Shown: positions 20,752 through 31,839, counted from the first letter of the stretch. The stretch is DNA of 64,000 nt from Candidatus Pantoea bituminis (GCF_018842675.1 NZ_JAGTWO010000004.1:868001-932000), one strand, 5' to 3'. The notes: a model not told the origin generated them from the sequence alone. Numbers and translations: made by a program.

Positions 20752-23192
20752 ATGGCTGAAACATCGTCCCGCTCCGGCAAAGGATTGGGAATATGGTCTG
20801 TACTGCTCGGACTGGTGCTGCTTGCCATCGGTCTGTTCTTCGCTATCGGCGGCGGTAAACTCGTCGGTCTTGGCGGAAGCTGGTACTTCTTAATTGCGGG
20901 TATCGTCACGATTTTGTCGGCGATTCAGTTCTTCCGCCGTAAATCTTCCGCAGTGACGCTGTTTCTGCTGATGTTTGTCGGCACCTTGATTTGGTCGCTT
21001 TTTGACGCTGGTTTGGTGTTCTGGCCGCTGGTTTCGCGTCTAATGGTACCAACAGGGCTGATGATCTTAGCCTTCTTAACGTGGCCTGCACTGCGTAAGC
21101 GCGAAGGCAAAGCCTCGCTGGCTAAGATTTCTTATGTGCTGTCTGCCGTGTTAGCTGTGGGTATGGTGGTGACATTTGTTCAAATGTTCCAGCCTCATCC
21201 GACTGTCGCCGCCACTGGCGAGCAGTTGCCGCTTATCCCTGTTGATAAAGCGAAACAACAGAAAGACTGGGATAATTATGGCAATACGCCGGAAGGCAGC
21301 CGCTTTGTTGCATTGGATCAGATCACCCGCGACAACGTAAAAGACCTTCAGGTTGCCTGGACTTTCCGCACGGGTGATATTCCAGACAGCCCAACCGGTA
21401 ACGGTGCAGAAGATCAGGAAACGCCGTTGCAGGTAGGAAACACGGTCTATATCTGTACTCCGCATAACAACGTCATTGCAGTAGAAGCAGACAGCGGTAA
21501 GCAGATTTGGAAACGTGAGATCAATGCACAGGCTGAAGTATGGCCTCGCTGCCGCGGTCTGGCGTACTTTGATGCGACCAAACCTTTGACCCAGCCGTCA
21601 AAACCGGACTCAACGCCAGTGACTGCGGTGAATTTGCCAGCCGGCGATACCTGTCAGCGCCGTATCCTGATGAATACGATCGATGCGCGCCTGATTGCTA
21701 TCAATGCTGACAACGGCGAATTGTGCCAGGGCTTTGGCAACAACGGTCAGGTCGATCTGAAAGCGGGTCTGGGCCAGGCGCCTGATCCACAATATCAGCT
21801 GACTTCTGCCCCGACGCTTGCGGGCACCACCGTTGTCGTTGGTGGTCGCGTGGCGGATAACGTTCAAACCGATATGCCTGGTGGCGTACTGCGTGGATTT
21901 GACGTTATCACCGGTAAAATGCGTTGGGCGTTCGATCCAGGTAATGTGGATCCGAATGCGATCCTGATGCCAGGTAAAGATTTTGCACGCAGCACGCCGA
22001 ACTCTTGGGCACCTATGTCCTATGATCCGGCTATGAACACCGTGTTTATCCCAATGGGCAGTTCGTCAGTGGATTTGTGGGGGCTAACCGTAACGAGCTT
22101 GACCACAAATATGGCGCCTCTGTGCTGGCACTGGATGCGACTACCGGTAAAGAGAAGTGGGTTTATCAGACCGTTCATAACGATCTGTGGGACTTTGACT
22201 TACCGATGCAGCCTAGCCTGATCGATTTCCCGATGAAGGACGGTAGCACGAAACCTGCTGTGGTTATCGGTGGTAAGACTGGCATGATTTTTGTGCTGGA
22301 TCGCATGACAGGTAAGCCGTTGACCAAGGTTGAAGAGCTGCCAATGCCGCAGGGCCACATCCCGAACGAGCAATACACCAAAACTCAGCCTCATTCGACC
22401 GGTATGCCACAGATTGGCAACCAGACGCTGAAAGAGTCTGACATGTGGGGTGCAACGCCGTTTGATCAGCTGGTGTGCCGTATCGGCTTTAAATCAATGC
22501 GTTATAACGGGCTGTTTACTGTACCGGATACGGATAAATCCCTGAGCTTCCCAGGTTCACTGGGTGGGATGAACTGGGGCAGCATGTCGACCGATCCGAA
22601 TAACAATCTGTTGTTCGTTAACGATATGCGTCTGGGCCTGTGGGTGCAGATGATCCCAGCTGATACCAGTAAGATTTCACGCGGTAGCAACGGCGGTGAA
22701 GCCATCAATACGGGTATGGGCGCGGTTCCGCTGAAAGGCACGCCATATGCGGTTAACAAAAACCGCTTTATGTCACCGCTGGGCATTCCTTGCCAGGCTC
22801 CGCCATTCGGTACGCTCTCTGCGATTGACATGAAAACGCAGAAAATTGTTTGGCAGGTGCCAGTGGGTACCGTGCAGGATACCGGTCCATTTGGCATCAA
22901 AATGCGCGTGAAAATGCCAGTCGGTATGCCAACGCTGGGTGGTACGCTGGCGACGCAGGGCGGGCTGGTGTTTATCGCCGGTACGCAGGATTACTATCTG
23001 CGCGCTTTCGACAGCTCAACCGGTAAAGAAGTATGGAAAGCACGTCTGCCAGTGGGCAGCCAAGGCGGCCCAATGAGCTACGTTTCACCGAAAACCGGTA
23101 AGCAGTACATCCTCATCTCGGCCGGTGGCGCACGCCAGTCGCCAGATCGTGGTGATTACGTAATTGCTTACGCATTACCTGATAACAAGTAA
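20752..23192 (+). CDS. Membrane-bound PQQ-dependent dehydrogenase, glucose/quinate/shikimate family (one frameshift)
   Basis: Quinoprotein that oxidises a sugar or cyclic polyol in the periplasm and passes electrons to ubiquinone. About 813 residues after repair (E. coli Gcd 796). The first 130-140 residues form about five membrane helices (LGLVLLAIGLFFAIGGGKLV onward), followed by a PQQ beta-propeller with blades such as TGKMRWAFDPG and TGKEKWVYQT and the conserved CTPHN and CRG segments. The frame breaks in GGGGG at 22079-22083; one more G restores DLWGANRNELDHKYG. ATG 20752 follows AGGAG. Glucose is the commonest substrate, but NTIDARLIAINA-type segments do not separate glucose from quinate/shikimate use. 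No PQQ synthesis genes are in the window. Confidence 0.88.
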
Positions 23193-23204
23193 TGTGAAGT
23201 AATG

Positions 23205-23235
23205 AAAAGGCCGACAGCAATGTCGGCCTTTTTTT
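23205..23235. terminator. Bidirectional terminator between dehydrogenase and emfourin gene
   Basis: AAAAGGCCGACA (23205-23216) pairs perfectly with TGTCGGCCTTTT (23221-23232), followed by more T residues. A-rich and T-rich sides allow use by both convergent genes. Confidence 0.9.
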
Positions 23236-23239
23236 ATGG

Positions 23240-23571
23240 CTATTCGCCGTCACGCCAGAGCGATTCGAGTTCGGGTGGCGCAACCTGTTCCGGTATCAAA
23301 AGGACCAGGGTACCGACCTCTTGATGCGTGGCATAGTGAATTTGAATACGAAAATAGCGCTGATCCCCGCGCCCAACCTGAGCGGCTTTCTCCTCCGGCT
23401 CGCCCAATGGCATTGCCTGTTCAAGCACATGACACACGCGCTGCTTTTGCGGATCAGGAAGCTGGCCTAGCGTGAAACGTCGCTCACCGCGTAGACCCGG
23501 GAAAAAGCGATGCCGCCTTCACGTGCCACGACAATGACCGCATCGTCGGTGAGTGGGGGAAGATCACTCAT
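23240..23571 (-). CDS. Emfourin-like protealysin inhibitor (one frameshift)
   Basis: The 3' partner of the protealysin gene. Start ATG 23571 overlaps the protease stop (ATGA), implying translational coupling. As given, the frame stops after 34 codons; adding one base to the AAAAA run at 23502-23506 (plus strand) joins the N-terminus MSDLPPLTDDAVIVVAREGG to a C-terminal part ending LLIPEQVAPPELESLW, for about 110 residues. Size, position and composition match emfourin, the small cytosolic inhibitor encoded with protealysin in Serratia. That family is assigned from recall and context, not from a search. No signal peptide is seen. Confidence 0.72.
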
Positions 23572-24580
23572 AATATGCCAACCTCTTTCCATGCATTCTC
23601 AATTGCGCTGCCAACTGAACGATTGAAACGCTTTTCAGCGTGCTTCACAGTAAATTGAGCAAAGGTTTTAAAATCGGCATCCTGTGGCAGCTCTTTATCG
23701 CACAAGGTGTCGTACCAGGCCTGACCAGCCAGTTCCCATGCATAACCACCCAGCGCTTTTGCCGCGAGATAAAAAGCGCGATTAGGGATACCAGAATTGA
23801 GATGCACGCCGCCATTATCATCGCGGGTCTGAATGTAATCATTCATATGTGCGGGTTGCGGGTCTTTGCCAAGCATCGGATCGTCATAAGCCGTGCCGGG
23901 TTCTGACATGGAACGTAATCCACGACCATTGATGCCCTCTGCCAACAAGCCTTCACCGATAATCCAGTCAGCCTGATCGGCGCTCTGCTTCTTGCTGAAC
24001 TGTTTGACCAGTGAGCCGAACACGTCTGAAAGTGACTCATTCAATGCGCCAGCCTGCTCAAAATAGATTAACCCGGCTTCATTTTCAGTCACGCCGTGCG
24101 CGAGTTCATGGGCGACCACATCAATAGCGATAGTAAAACGATTAAAAATCTCACCGTCGCCATCACCAAACACCATTTGCTGACCATTCCAGAAGGCGTT
24201 CTGATAATTTTTGCCGTAATGAATGGTGCCTGGCAGCTTAAGCCCTTGGTTATCGAGGGAGTTACGCTTATAAACCTGCCAGAAAAAATCATAGGTGGTG
24301 CCAAGATAATTCCAGGCTTCTTCAGCCGCAATGTCACCATTTGACGACTGACCTTCCTGACGAATCAGTTTGCCTGGCAGCGTTTGCTCATTTTGCGCGT
24401 CGTAAATTTCACGTTCGACCTGACCGCCTACAGCGGTTTTTACCCCAGTGGGTTTATGCCAGGGTTCAGCCATCAAATGTTGGACATGGGTTAATGTACG
24501 GCGCGCTTCTTCCTGCTGATGGCCAGAACCGTGCGCAATGATTTTGCTTAAGATGTAAGGGGAATAACACTGAAAGCCAT
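23568..24580 (-). CDS. Protealysin-like M4 metalloprotease (one frameshift near the start)
   Basis: Thermolysin-family zinc protease of the protealysin type. The catalytic domain has HELAH (zinc and catalytic residues), the downstream NESLSDVFG glutamate ligand, and GGVHLNSGIPN with the transition-state histidine. It lacks a secretory signal peptide and has the short propeptide of this group; repairing CCCC (plus-strand GGGG at 24559-24562) to five bases gives MAFSVIPPYILSKIIAHG with the conserved PPY element. Start ATG 24580 follows AAGGAG. Repaired length is about 337 residues, close to the 341 of protealysin. It is followed by the overlapping inhibitor gene. In Serratia, protealysin acts on bacterial and host actin-like substrates; the target here is unknown. 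Confidence 0.88.
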
Positions 24581-24628
24581 TTCCAACTCCTTGGCACGAT
24601 GAATGTGCCAAAAAGTATAGTAACGACC

Positions 24629-26002
24629 TCAGGAAGTTGTTTTGCGGCGACGCGGTTTTTCGGGCAGAAGCTTTGTGACCTGGCTTTCTACCCAACCATC
24701 ATCGAGTCGGGTGCGAAGCAAATCGCCTTCATGAAGCTGACCACGGTTTTTTACTACCTGGCCGGCGGTATCGGTGGTGACGCTAAAACCACGTGCCAGC
24801 GTGGCCAAAGGGCTAACGCCTTCAAGCTGAGCGGCTAAGGTGCCGAAGCGCTGTTTATCGTGGTTCAACAATTTTTCCATGCTTTGTTGCAAACGATAAT
24901 GCCAGTTTTGCAGTGATTGCTGCGCCTGAAACAGACGCTGCTGAGGTTGCTGCGCATTTAACCGCTGCATTAAGCGATCTTGCTGGCGCGTCGCCGTACG
25001 CAGACGTGTGTCAATGGCATCATCCAAACGCTGCTGGAGGCGATACAGGGCCGTTTGCTGACGCGCCAGACGCAACTGTGGATGTTGTTGCTGCAAGCGA
25101 TGATCCAGCCGACTAAACAGGCGCTGCTGACGAGCCAGATAATAATCCATGGCCATTTCCATCCGCTGCTGCTGAGCCTGCAACTGACGCAGCAGTTCAA
25201 TCTGATTACGGCTGACAATTTCTGCGGCAGCAGAAGGCGTTGGTGCTCGCAGATCGGCAACAAAATCGGCAATGGTCACGTCAGTTTCATGGCCTACCGC
25301 ACTGACGATAGGAATGCGGCTGGCAAAAATAGCGCGTGCGACACGCTCATCGTTGAAGCTCCATAAATCTTCCAGTGAGCCACCGCCGCGGCCCACGATC
25401 AAGACATCACATTCGTTGCGCAGGTTTGCTATTTTAATCGCACGAACAATCGCGGCGGGGGCATCTACACCCTGAACGACGGTCGGATAAATCACAATGG
25501 GCAAGGAAGGATCGCGGCGATGCAACACACGCAGCACATCATGCAGCGCTGCGCCGGTGGAAGAGGTAATCACGCCAACCTGTTTCGCCGGGTCCGGCAA
25601 GGCTTGTTTATGCTGTGGCTCAAACAGGCCTTCACTCGCTAGCTTGGTTTTCAGCAGCTCAAATTGCTGCTGCAACAAACCTTCACCTGCGGGATGCATG
25701 CTTTCGATAATGAGCTGATAGTCGCCGCGTGGTTCATACAGCGTAATATTGGCGCGGACTAAAACCTGCTGTCCGTGTTGCGGACGAAAGGTAACGCGAC
25801 GATTACTGTTACGGAACATGGCGCAGCGTACTTGGGCGCCGTCATCTTTAAGCGTGAAGTACCAGTGACCCGAAGCGGGTTGAGTGAAGTTTGAGATCTC
25901 CGCGCTCAGCCAAACCAGGCCCATCTCTTTTTCCAGTAGCTGACGCACCGTGGTATTGAGGCGGCTGACAGTAAAAATATTGGCAGTTGGAGGTAGCGAC
26001 AT
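24629..26002 (-). CDS. xseA: Exodeoxyribonuclease VII large subunit
   Basis: Large subunit of the exonuclease that degrades single-stranded DNA from both ends. It is 457 residues from the chosen start (E. coli 456). An N-terminal OB-fold ([34 protein letters not shown]) is followed by the catalytic domain with [27 protein letters not shown] and [13 protein letters not shown], then a long Gln/Arg-rich coiled coil and a basic C-terminus. ATG 26002 ([10 protein letters not shown]) matches the family start better than a TTG seven codons upstream. Divergent from guaB. Its partner xseB is not in the window, as in E. coli. Confidence 0.95.
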   Translation of the reverse strand: MSLPPTANIFTVSRLNTTVRQLLEKEMGLVWLSAEISNFTQPASGHWYFTLKDDGAQVRCAMFRNSNRRVTFRPQHGQQVLVRANITLYEPRGDYQLIIESMHPAGEGLLQQQFELLKTKLASEGLFEPQHKQALPDPAKQVGVITSSTGAALHDVLRVLHRRDPSLPIVIYPTVVQGVDAPAAIVRAIKIANLRNECDVLIVGRGGGSLEDLWSFNDERVARAIFASRIPIVSAVGHETDVTIADFVADLRAPTPSAAAEIVSRNQIELLRQLQAQQQRMEMAMDYYLARQQRLFSRLDHRLQQQHPQLRLARQQTALYRLQQRLDDAIDTRLRTATRQQDRLMQRLNAQQPQQRLFQAQQSLQNWHYRLQQSMEKLLNHDKQRFGTLAAQLEGVSPLATLARGFSVTTDTAGQVVKNRGQLHEGDLLRTRLDDGWVESQVTKLLPEKPRRRKTTS

Positions 26003-26090
26003 GTGACGAAGATCAAATTCCAAATCAGCAGGTTAATTAGTCGATACTACAGGGCTGATACAGCGGATCAAGACTTTTTCTTAAATAAAG

Positions 26091-26120
26091 CTGGAGGCAA
26101 TCGATTACGGCCTGTATAAT
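26091..26120 (+). promoter_or_regulatory. guaB promoter with PurR-type operator
   Basis: Consensus -10 TATAAT (26115-26120) lies 50 bases before the guaB start; the -35 (CTGGAG) is poor. A PurR-type box at 26095-26110 matches ANGCAANCGNTTNCNT at every fixed position but the last and sits in the spacer, where repressor would block polymerase. PurR control of guaBA is known in E. coli. Confidence 0.65.
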
Positions 26121-26170
26121 GCCGCGGCAATATTTTATCTATTCTCATTCACCCGAGGTGGAGTATTGCC

Positions 26171-27637
26171 ATGTTAAGAATCGCTAAAGAAGCACTCACT
26201 TTCGACGACGTTTTGCTCGTTCCTGCACACTCCACCGTCTTGCCAAATACGGCTGACCTCAGCACTCAGCTGACCAAAAATATCCGTTTAAACATTCCTA
26301 TGCTTTCCGCTGCCATGGATACCGTGACTGAAGCGGGCTTGGCCATCGCGCTGGCGCAGGAAGGTGGCCTGGGCTTCATTCACAAAAATATGTCGATTGA
26401 ACGCCAGGCGGATGAAGTTCGCAAAGTTAAAAAACATGAAAGCGGCGTAGTAACCGAACCACAAACCGTGCTGCCAACTACCCCGCTGGCAGACGTGAAG
26501 GCGTTGACTGAGCGCAATGGCTTTGCAGGCTACCCGGTTGTAAACACCCGCAATGAACTGGTTGGTATTATTACCGGTCGTGACGTTCGCTTTGTGACTG
26601 ATTTAACGCAGCCTGTTTCTGCGGTCATGACGCCAAAAGAGCGTTTAGTGACGGTGAAAGAGGGCGAAGCGCGTGACGTGGTTCTGCAAAAAATGCATGA
26701 AAAACGTGTTGAGAAAGCGCTGGTGGTGGATGATAGCTTCCACCTGCTGGGCATGATCACTGTAAAAGACTTCCAGAAAGCAGAACGTAAACCAAACGCC
26801 TGTAAAGACGCTCAAGGCCGTCTGCGTGTGGGTGCTGCTGTTGGTGCCGGTGCTGGCAACGAAGAGCGTGTTGATGCGCTGGTGGCGGCAGGTGTTGACG
26901 TGCTGCTTATCGACTCCTCCCATGGACACTCTGAAGGGGTACTTCAGCGTATTCGCGAAACCCGCGCAAAATACCCCGATCTCGAAATCCTTGGCGGTAA
27001 CGTGGCAACCGGAGCGGGCGCATTAGCGCTGGTAGAAGCAGGTGTGAGCGCAGTAAAAGTCGGTATCGGCCCTGGCTCAATCTGTACTACGCGTATCGTT
27101 ACCGGTGTGGGTGTTCCTCAGATCACTGCAGTTTCCGACGCGGTAGAAGCCCTGGAAGGGACCGGCATTCCTGTTATTGCTGATGGCGGCATTCGCTTCT
27201 CAGGCGACATTGCGAAAGCTATCGCAGCGGGCGCATCGTGTGTGATGGTCGGCTCCATGCTGGCGGGTACTGAAGAATCACCTGGTGAAATCGAGCTGTA
27301 TCAAGGCCGTTCATTCAAATCTTATCGTGGTATGGGTTCACTGGGTGCGATGTCTAAAGGCTCATCTGACCGTTACTTCCAGACTGACAACGCCGCAGAC
27401 AAACTGGTGCCGGAAGGCATCGAAGGTCGCGTAGCTTATAAAGGTCGTCTGAAAGAGATCGTTCACCAGCAGATGGGCGGCTTGCGCTCTTGCATGGGTT
27501 TGACCGGTTGCCCAACCATTGACGATCTGCGTACCAAAGCTGAATTTGTTCGCATCAGCGGCGCGGGCATCAATGAAAGCCACGTACATGATGTGACCAT
27601 CACCAAAGAGTCACCGAACTACCGCATGGGTTCATAA
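26171..27637 (+). CDS. guaB: Inosine-5'-monophosphate dehydrogenase
   Basis: Oxidises IMP to XMP with NAD, the first committed step of GMP synthesis. It is 488 residues, identical in length to E. coli. The (beta/alpha)8 catalytic domain is split by two CBS domains (about residues 95-205). The catalytic loop GPGSICTTR puts the active cysteine at residue 305, and the flap RYFQ is present. It is the first gene of guaBA; guaA starts 71 bases downstream after a small hairpin. Confidence 0.98.
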   Translation: MLRIAKEALTFDDVLLVPAHSTVLPNTADLSTQLTKNIRLNIPMLSAAMDTVTEAGLAIALAQEGGLGFIHKNMSIERQADEVRKVKKHESGVVTEPQTVLPTTPLADVKALTERNGFAGYPVVNTRNELVGIITGRDVRFVTDLTQPVSAVMTPKERLVTVKEGEARDVVLQKMHEKRVEKALVVDDSFHLLGMITVKDFQKAERKPNACKDAQGRLRVGAAVGAGAGNEERVDALVAAGVDVLLIDSSHGHSEGVLQRIRETRAKYPDLEILGGNVATGAGALALVEAGVSAVKVGIGPGSICTTRIVTGVGVPQITAVSDAVEALEGTGIPVIADGGIRFSGDIAKAIAAGASCVMVGSMLAGTEESPGEIELYQGRSFKSYRGMGSLGAMSKGSSDRYFQTDNAADKLVPEGIEGRVAYKGRLKEIVHQQMGGLRSCMGLTGCPTIDDLRTKAEFVRISGAGINESHVHDVTITKESPNYRMGS

Positions 27638-27652
27638 TCCCGTAAGATTTCC

Positions 27653-27676
27653 CGCCCGGCTCAATCCGGGCGCTTT
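27653..27676 (+). terminator. Weak hairpin between guaB and guaA
   Basis: CGCCCGG (27653-27659) pairs with CCGGGCG (27666-27672), followed by CTTTT. It resembles a weak terminator or attenuator within the guaBA operon. Confidence 0.45.
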
Positions 27677-27708
27677 TATTATCAAGTCACCGTTCTGGAA
27701 ACACCTCA

Positions 27709-29289
27709 ATGACGACGGAAAATATCCATAAGCATCGCATTCTGATTCTCGATTTTGGTTCTCAATATACTCAACTGGTTGCACGCCGCGTACGTGAACT
27801 GGGTGTGTATTGCGAACTCTGGGCATGGGATGTCACCGAAGAGCAGATCCGCCAGTTCAATCCCAGCGGCATCATCCTTTCCGGCGGCCCGGAAAGCACT
27901 ACCGAACTCAACAGCCCACGCGCACCTGAATATGTCTTCACTGCTGGCGTACCGGTGCTGGGCGTTTGCTACGGCATGCAGACCATGGCGATTCAGCTGG
28001 GTGGCAAAGTTGAAGGATCTAACGAGCGTGAATTTGGTTATGCTCAGGTTGAAGTGACCACCAAAAGTGCCTTGGTTCGCGACATCGAAGATGCGATCAG
28101 CGCCACAGGCAAGCCGCTGTTGGATGTGTGGATGAGCCACGGTGACAAAGTCACGGCAATCCCCGCTGACTTCGTGACCGTTGCCAGCACTGAAACCTGT
28201 CCGTTTGCCATCATGGCCAATGAAGAGAAACGTTTTTACGGCGTGCAGTTCCATCCAGAAGTGACGCACACGCGTCAGGGTCTGCGTATGCTTGAGCGTT
28301 TCATCATCGATATCTGTGCATGTGAAGCGCTGTGGACACCGGCAAAAATCATCGAAGACGCTGTTGAACGTCTGCGTGTGCAGATTGGTGACGATAAAGT
28401 CATTCTTGGCTTATCAGGTGGCGTGGATTCTTCCGTTACCGCTATGCTGCTGCACCGCGCCATTGGCGAGCGCCTGACCTGCGTATTTGTCGACAACGGT
28501 TTGCTGCGCCTCAATGAAGCAGAGCAGGTAATGGATATGTTTGGTGACCACTTCGGTCTGAACATCATTCACGTACCGGCTGAGATGCGCTTCCTTGACG
28601 CGCTGGCAGGTATTGACGAGCCAGAAGCTAAACGCAAAACCATTGGCCGCGTGTTCGTTGAAGTGTTTGACGAAGAAGCGACCAAGCTGACTGAAGTGAA
28701 ATGGTTGGCGCAGGGTACCATTTATCCTGATGTTATCGAGTCTGCTGCTTCCGCTACCGGTAAAGCCCATGTGATTAAATCACACCATAATGTGGGTGGC
28801 CTGCCGAAAGAGATGAAGCTGGGTCTGGTTGAGCCGCTGAAAGAGCTGTTCAAAGACGAAGTGCGCAAAATTGGTCTGGAGTTGGGCCTGCCTTACGACA
28901 TGCTTTACCGCCATCCGTTCCCGGGTCCAGGTTTGGGCGTGCGCGTGCTGGGCGAAGTGAAGAAAGAGTATTGTGATCTGCTGCGTCGTGCCGATGCGAT
29001 CTTCATCGAAGAGCTGCACAAAGCCGATCTCTACAACAAAGTCAGCCAGGCATTTACCGTGTTCCTGCCGGTACGTTCAGTGGGTGTGATGGGCGATGGC
29101 CGTAAATATGACTGGGTTGTTTCGCTGCGTGCTGTTGAAACCATCGACTTCATGACCGCACATTGGGCGCACCTGCCTTATGAGTTCCTTGGCCGCGTTT
29201 CCAACCGCATTATCAATGAAGTTAACGGTATTTCCCGCGTCGTTTACGATATTAGCGGCAAACCACCGGCGACCATTGAATGGGAATAA
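27709..29289 (+). CDS. guaA: GMP synthase (glutamine-hydrolysing)
   Basis: Converts XMP to GMP using ATP and glutamine. It is 526 residues (E. coli 525). The N-terminal class I amidotransferase domain has its catalytic cysteine at residue 87 (GVCYGMQ) and the partner FHPEVTH. The ATP-pyrophosphatase domain has the PP-loop [10 protein letters not shown], and a C-terminal dimerisation domain ends [25 protein letters not shown]. It follows guaB and ends at a terminator. Confidence 0.98.
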   Translation: MTTENIHKHRILILDFGSQYTQLVARRVRELGVYCELWAWDVTEEQIRQFNPSGIILSGGPESTTELNSPRAPEYVFTAGVPVLGVCYGMQTMAIQLGGKVEGSNEREFGYAQVEVTTKSALVRDIEDAISATGKPLLDVWMSHGDKVTAIPADFVTVASTETCPFAIMANEEKRFYGVQFHPEVTHTRQGLRMLERFIIDICACEALWTPAKIIEDAVERLRVQIGDDKVILGLSGGVDSSVTAMLLHRAIGERLTCVFVDNGLLRLNEAEQVMDMFGDHFGLNIIHVPAEMRFLDALAGIDEPEAKRKTIGRVFVEVFDEEATKLTEVKWLAQGTIYPDVIESAASATGKAHVIKSHHNVGGLPKEMKLGLVEPLKELFKDEVRKIGLELGLPYDMLYRHPFPGPGLGVRVLGEVKKEYCDLLRRADAIFIEELHKADLYNKVSQAFTVFLPVRSVGVMGDGRKYDWVVSLRAVETIDFMTAHWAHLPYEFLGRVSNRIINEVNGISRVVYDISGKPPATIEWE

Positions 29290-29322
29290 GTTTCTGACTT
29301 ATCCTGAGATGTGTTGATGATT

Positions 29323-29362
29323 AAATCGCCAGTTCAATCGCCAGATTGACTGGCGATTTTCT
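29323..29362 (+). terminator. Terminator after guaA
   Basis: AAATCGCCAGTTCAATC (29323-29339) pairs with GATTGACTGGCGATTT (29344-29359) with one bulge, followed by T-rich sequence. Confidence 0.8.
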
Positions 29363-29391
29363 TTCTCTGCCTTTACTTACCGGGATACCTC

Positions 29392-30164
29392 ATGCTTCCA
29401 CTAAAAGTGTTCAGTCTCTGTTTTCTTGCTGTATTGCTGCTATCACTGGGTGCAAGTATTGCGCAGGCGACACGGCATAGTGACGCGCCAAGTCAGGGCG
29501 GCTGGTGGTCTGCACGACGTGATTCTGCCGGGATTGCGCCCGATCCACGTGCTTACGCCAACTTAGCGATTGTGCAGGTTTATGCTGCGCCGACCTATGG
29601 CTGGAAGGGCGCGGTGGCGGTGCATCCATGGATTATCTTTAAACGTGCCGGGAAACGCAATACAACCGCTACGAGGTGATCAGTTGGGGCAGCGGGGATA
29701 AAGTACGACGCAACACCAATATCGCCGATGGATATTGGTACGGTGCGAAACCGCGCTTGCTGGTAAATCATCGCGGACCTGAGGCTGAAGCGATGATTCC
29801 TCAGATTGAAGCAGCCATTAAATCGTATCCCTGGCCGCAGACATATCATGCGTGGCCTGGGCCCAACAGCAACACTTTTCTGGCGCACATTGGCCGCGAC
29901 GTTCCTGCGCTAAAACTGGATCTGCCCGCTAATGCGTTGGGAAAAGATTACCGTCCGCTGTGGCGCCCGATTGGCTTGCCGCCGTCTGGCAGAGGTGTGC
30001 AAGTCTCTGTTTTGGGCGTGGCGGGCATTACGCTTGGTGCGGAAGAGGGCTTTGAACTTAACATTTTAGGCTTGAATATGGGGCTGGATTTTACGCCATT
30101 TCGTCTGCGTTTACCGTTCATTGGCGGGATAGGTAATGACAACCTTCAGCAAGATAATCCGTAA
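29392..30164 (+). CDS. DUF3750 family protein (one frameshift)
   Basis: Protein of unknown function, about 257 residues after repair. The N-terminus has a hydrophobic segment (VFSLCFLAVLLLSLGASIA) acting as signal peptide or anchor. The rest shows the DUF3750 pattern: GWWSARRDSAGIAPDP, VQVYAAPTYGWKGAVAVHPW, GYWYGAKPRLL, WPGPNSNTF and a C-terminal GAEEGFELNILGLNMG. The frame breaks in GGG at 29650-29652; one more G joins FKRAGETQYNRYEVISWG. The segment VHPWIIFK with WPGPNSNTF recalls a hydrolase-like fold, but no activity should be assumed. It is flanked by terminators, so it is probably monocistronic. Confidence 0.75.
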
Positions 30165-30167
30165 TGC

Positions 30168-30196
30168 AAAAAGCCCCGTAAAAGCGGGGCTTTTTT
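30168..30196. terminator. Bidirectional terminator between DUF3750 and DUF2158 genes
   Basis: AAAAGCCCCG (30169-30178) pairs with CGGGGCTTTT (30185-30194), with extra T residues. It lies between convergent genes. Confidence 0.85.
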
Positions 30197-30198
30197 GA

Positions 30199-30381
30199 TT
30201 AACAGACGCCGAAATCACCGTCTTCGTGATACACATTCACGCTGTCGGCCTTTACTTCAATTTCCTTTTTTGTCGCGTCGTCTACGCGTGCGCACCATAA
30301 CGTATCGCCTTCCACTCGCAGAACTAACATCTTTGGTCCACCGGTTTTTGCTTGTACAAAATCATCAATATTAAACATCAT
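30199..30381 (-). CDS. Small DUF2158 (YodC-like) protein
   Basis: A 60-residue protein with the short beta-rich motif of DUF2158/YodC: FNIDDFVQAKTGGPKMLVL followed by an acidic C-terminal half. The function is unknown. A GGAG site precedes the two ATG codons, and the first is used here. It starts 24 bases after the mgtE stop on the same strand, so the two are probably one transcript. The family name rests on the pattern VxxKxGGPxM recalled from E. coli YodC. Confidence 0.68.
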   Translation of the reverse strand: MMFNIDDFVQAKTGGPKMLVLRVEGDTLWCARVDDATKKEIEVKADSVNVYHEDGDFGVC

Positions 30382-30405
30382 TTCTCCATCCTGTTGTTAT
30401 GTGAA

Positions 30406-31839
30406 TCAATGGTTTATTAAGAAAACGGTTGCCAGGCCAAGGAAGATAAAGAAGCCGCCTGTATCGGTGATAGCGGTAATCAACACGCTGGAACCAATCG
30501 CCGGATCGCGCTTCATTTTGGTCATCACCAAGGGCACCAGCACGCCCATTAATGCTGCAAGCAGCAGGTTAAGCACCATCGCCAGCATCATCACGCCACC
30601 CAGCGCAACATTGTCATACATCAGCCACGTTACCAGGCCCATGATGCCACCCCAGAAAAGACCGTTAATCAAGGCAACGCCCAATTCACGGACAATCAGA
30701 AAAGAGAAGTTACCAGGCTCAACCTGGTGCAGAGCAAGGGCGCGAACAATCATGGTAATGGTCTGATTACCGGTATTGCCGCCAATGCCGGCAACAATTG
30801 GCATCAACGTTGCCAACGCAACCAGTTGTGAAATAGTTGACTCAAACAAGCCGATAACGCGTGAGGCGACAAAGGCGGTACACAGATTAAGTGCCAGCCA
30901 CGCCCAGCGATTGCGAACAGATTTACGCACCGGCGCGAAAACGTCTTCTTCCTGGCTGATACCGCCCATTTTACGGATATTGCTTTCGTTCTCTTCGTTC
31001 ACCAAATCGATAACGTCTTCGATGGTGACGCGGCCAATAAGCTTGCCTTTGGCATCGATGACCGCTGCGGATATTAAATTATAGCGTTCAAAGGCGCTGG
31101 CAGCGTCTTCGGCTTTGTCATTGAGTTGAAAGGTCGTGGGGCGCGTGTTCATCACTTCAAAAACACGTTTTTGCGGTTGATTAAGCAGAATATCAGTTAG
31201 TGGCAACTCGCCTAGTAACTGATTTTCTTTGGTCGTGATAAACAGTTTATCGGTACCGGTCGGCATGCTCTTACGATGACGTAAGAAACGCTGCACGGTG
31301 GCTAAAGTGACATCGGCACGTACCGTCAGGATATTGAAATCCATGACTCGCCCGACGCGATCGCGGTCAAACTGCACCACGTTGAGCATGCGAGCACGCA
31401 ATCCGGGTTCCAGCTTGGTGAGCAGGCGTCCAGTGAGATCGCGCGGCAGATAGCGTGCCAGCCAGACTTGATCATCAATATCCAGCGGCTCAATGGCGCG
31501 CAGAATATCGCGATCGCTCATCTCTTCGGTCAGGCTGGCCCAGACCGTTTCAGAGGCTTCAACTAATACATGACCGCGTCGTTCATTCGGCACTAAACGC
31601 CACAACGCCTGGCGTTCTTCTTCGGGTAACGCTTCAAGAATATCGGCCAAATCTGCGGCATGCAGTTGGATAATATCCTGTTCGAGCTTTTCGCGTTGAA
31701 TCGAATTTTCACGTTGCTGTTCAGGGCTGAAGTCGGTGGATTTCTCCAGCAGCGCATCAACCAGATCGTGCTCATTGAGCAGCAGCGTCAGAATACGATG
31801 ACGTATTTCACTTAAAAGTTGAGAGTGAGAGGCAGACAC
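30406..31839 (-). CDS. mgtE: MgtE family magnesium transporter
   Basis: Mg2+ channel/transporter. From the chosen start it is 477 residues. In order: a cytosolic MgtE N domain (LHAADLADILEALPEEERQ), two CBS domains (VMNTRPTTFQLND and LIGRVTIEDVIDLV) that sense Mg2+, and a C-terminal block of five membrane helices (PIVAGIGGNTGNQTITMIVR, then LFWGGIMGLVTWLMY and others). GTG 31839 is preferred because AAAGGGA lies six bases upstream; an in-frame ATG at 31905 would add 22 residues without homology. The ribosome-binding site falls in a predicted hairpin. E. coli lacks this gene here. Confidence 0.88.
   Translation of the reverse strand: MSASHSQLLSEIRHRILTLLLNEHDLVDALLEKSTDFSPEQQRENSIQREKLEQDIIQLHAADLADILEALPEEERQALWRLVPNERRGHVLVEASETVWASLTEEMSDRDILRAIEPLDIDDQVWLARYLPRDLTGRLLTKLEPGLRARMLNVVQFDRDRVGRVMDFNILTVRADVTLATVQRFLRHRKSMPTGTDKLFITTKENQLLGELPLTDILLNQPQKRVFEVMNTRPTTFQLNDKAEDAASAFERYNLISAAVIDAKGKLIGRVTIEDVIDLVNEENESNIRKMGGISQEEDVFAPVRKSVRNRWAWLALNLCTAFVASRVIGLFESTISQLVALATLMPIVAGIGGNTGNQTITMIVRALALHQVEPGNFSFLIVRELGVALINGLFWGGIMGLVTWLMYDNVALGGVMMLAMVLNLLLAALMGVLVPLVMTKMKRDPAIGSSVLITAITDTGGFFIFLGLATVFLINH

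Noticed and set aside
23236..23475. Rightward 79-codon frame opposite the emfourin gene
   Set aside because: It overlaps the repaired inhibitor gene on the other strand, has no ribosome-binding site and shows arginine/proline-rich shadow composition.
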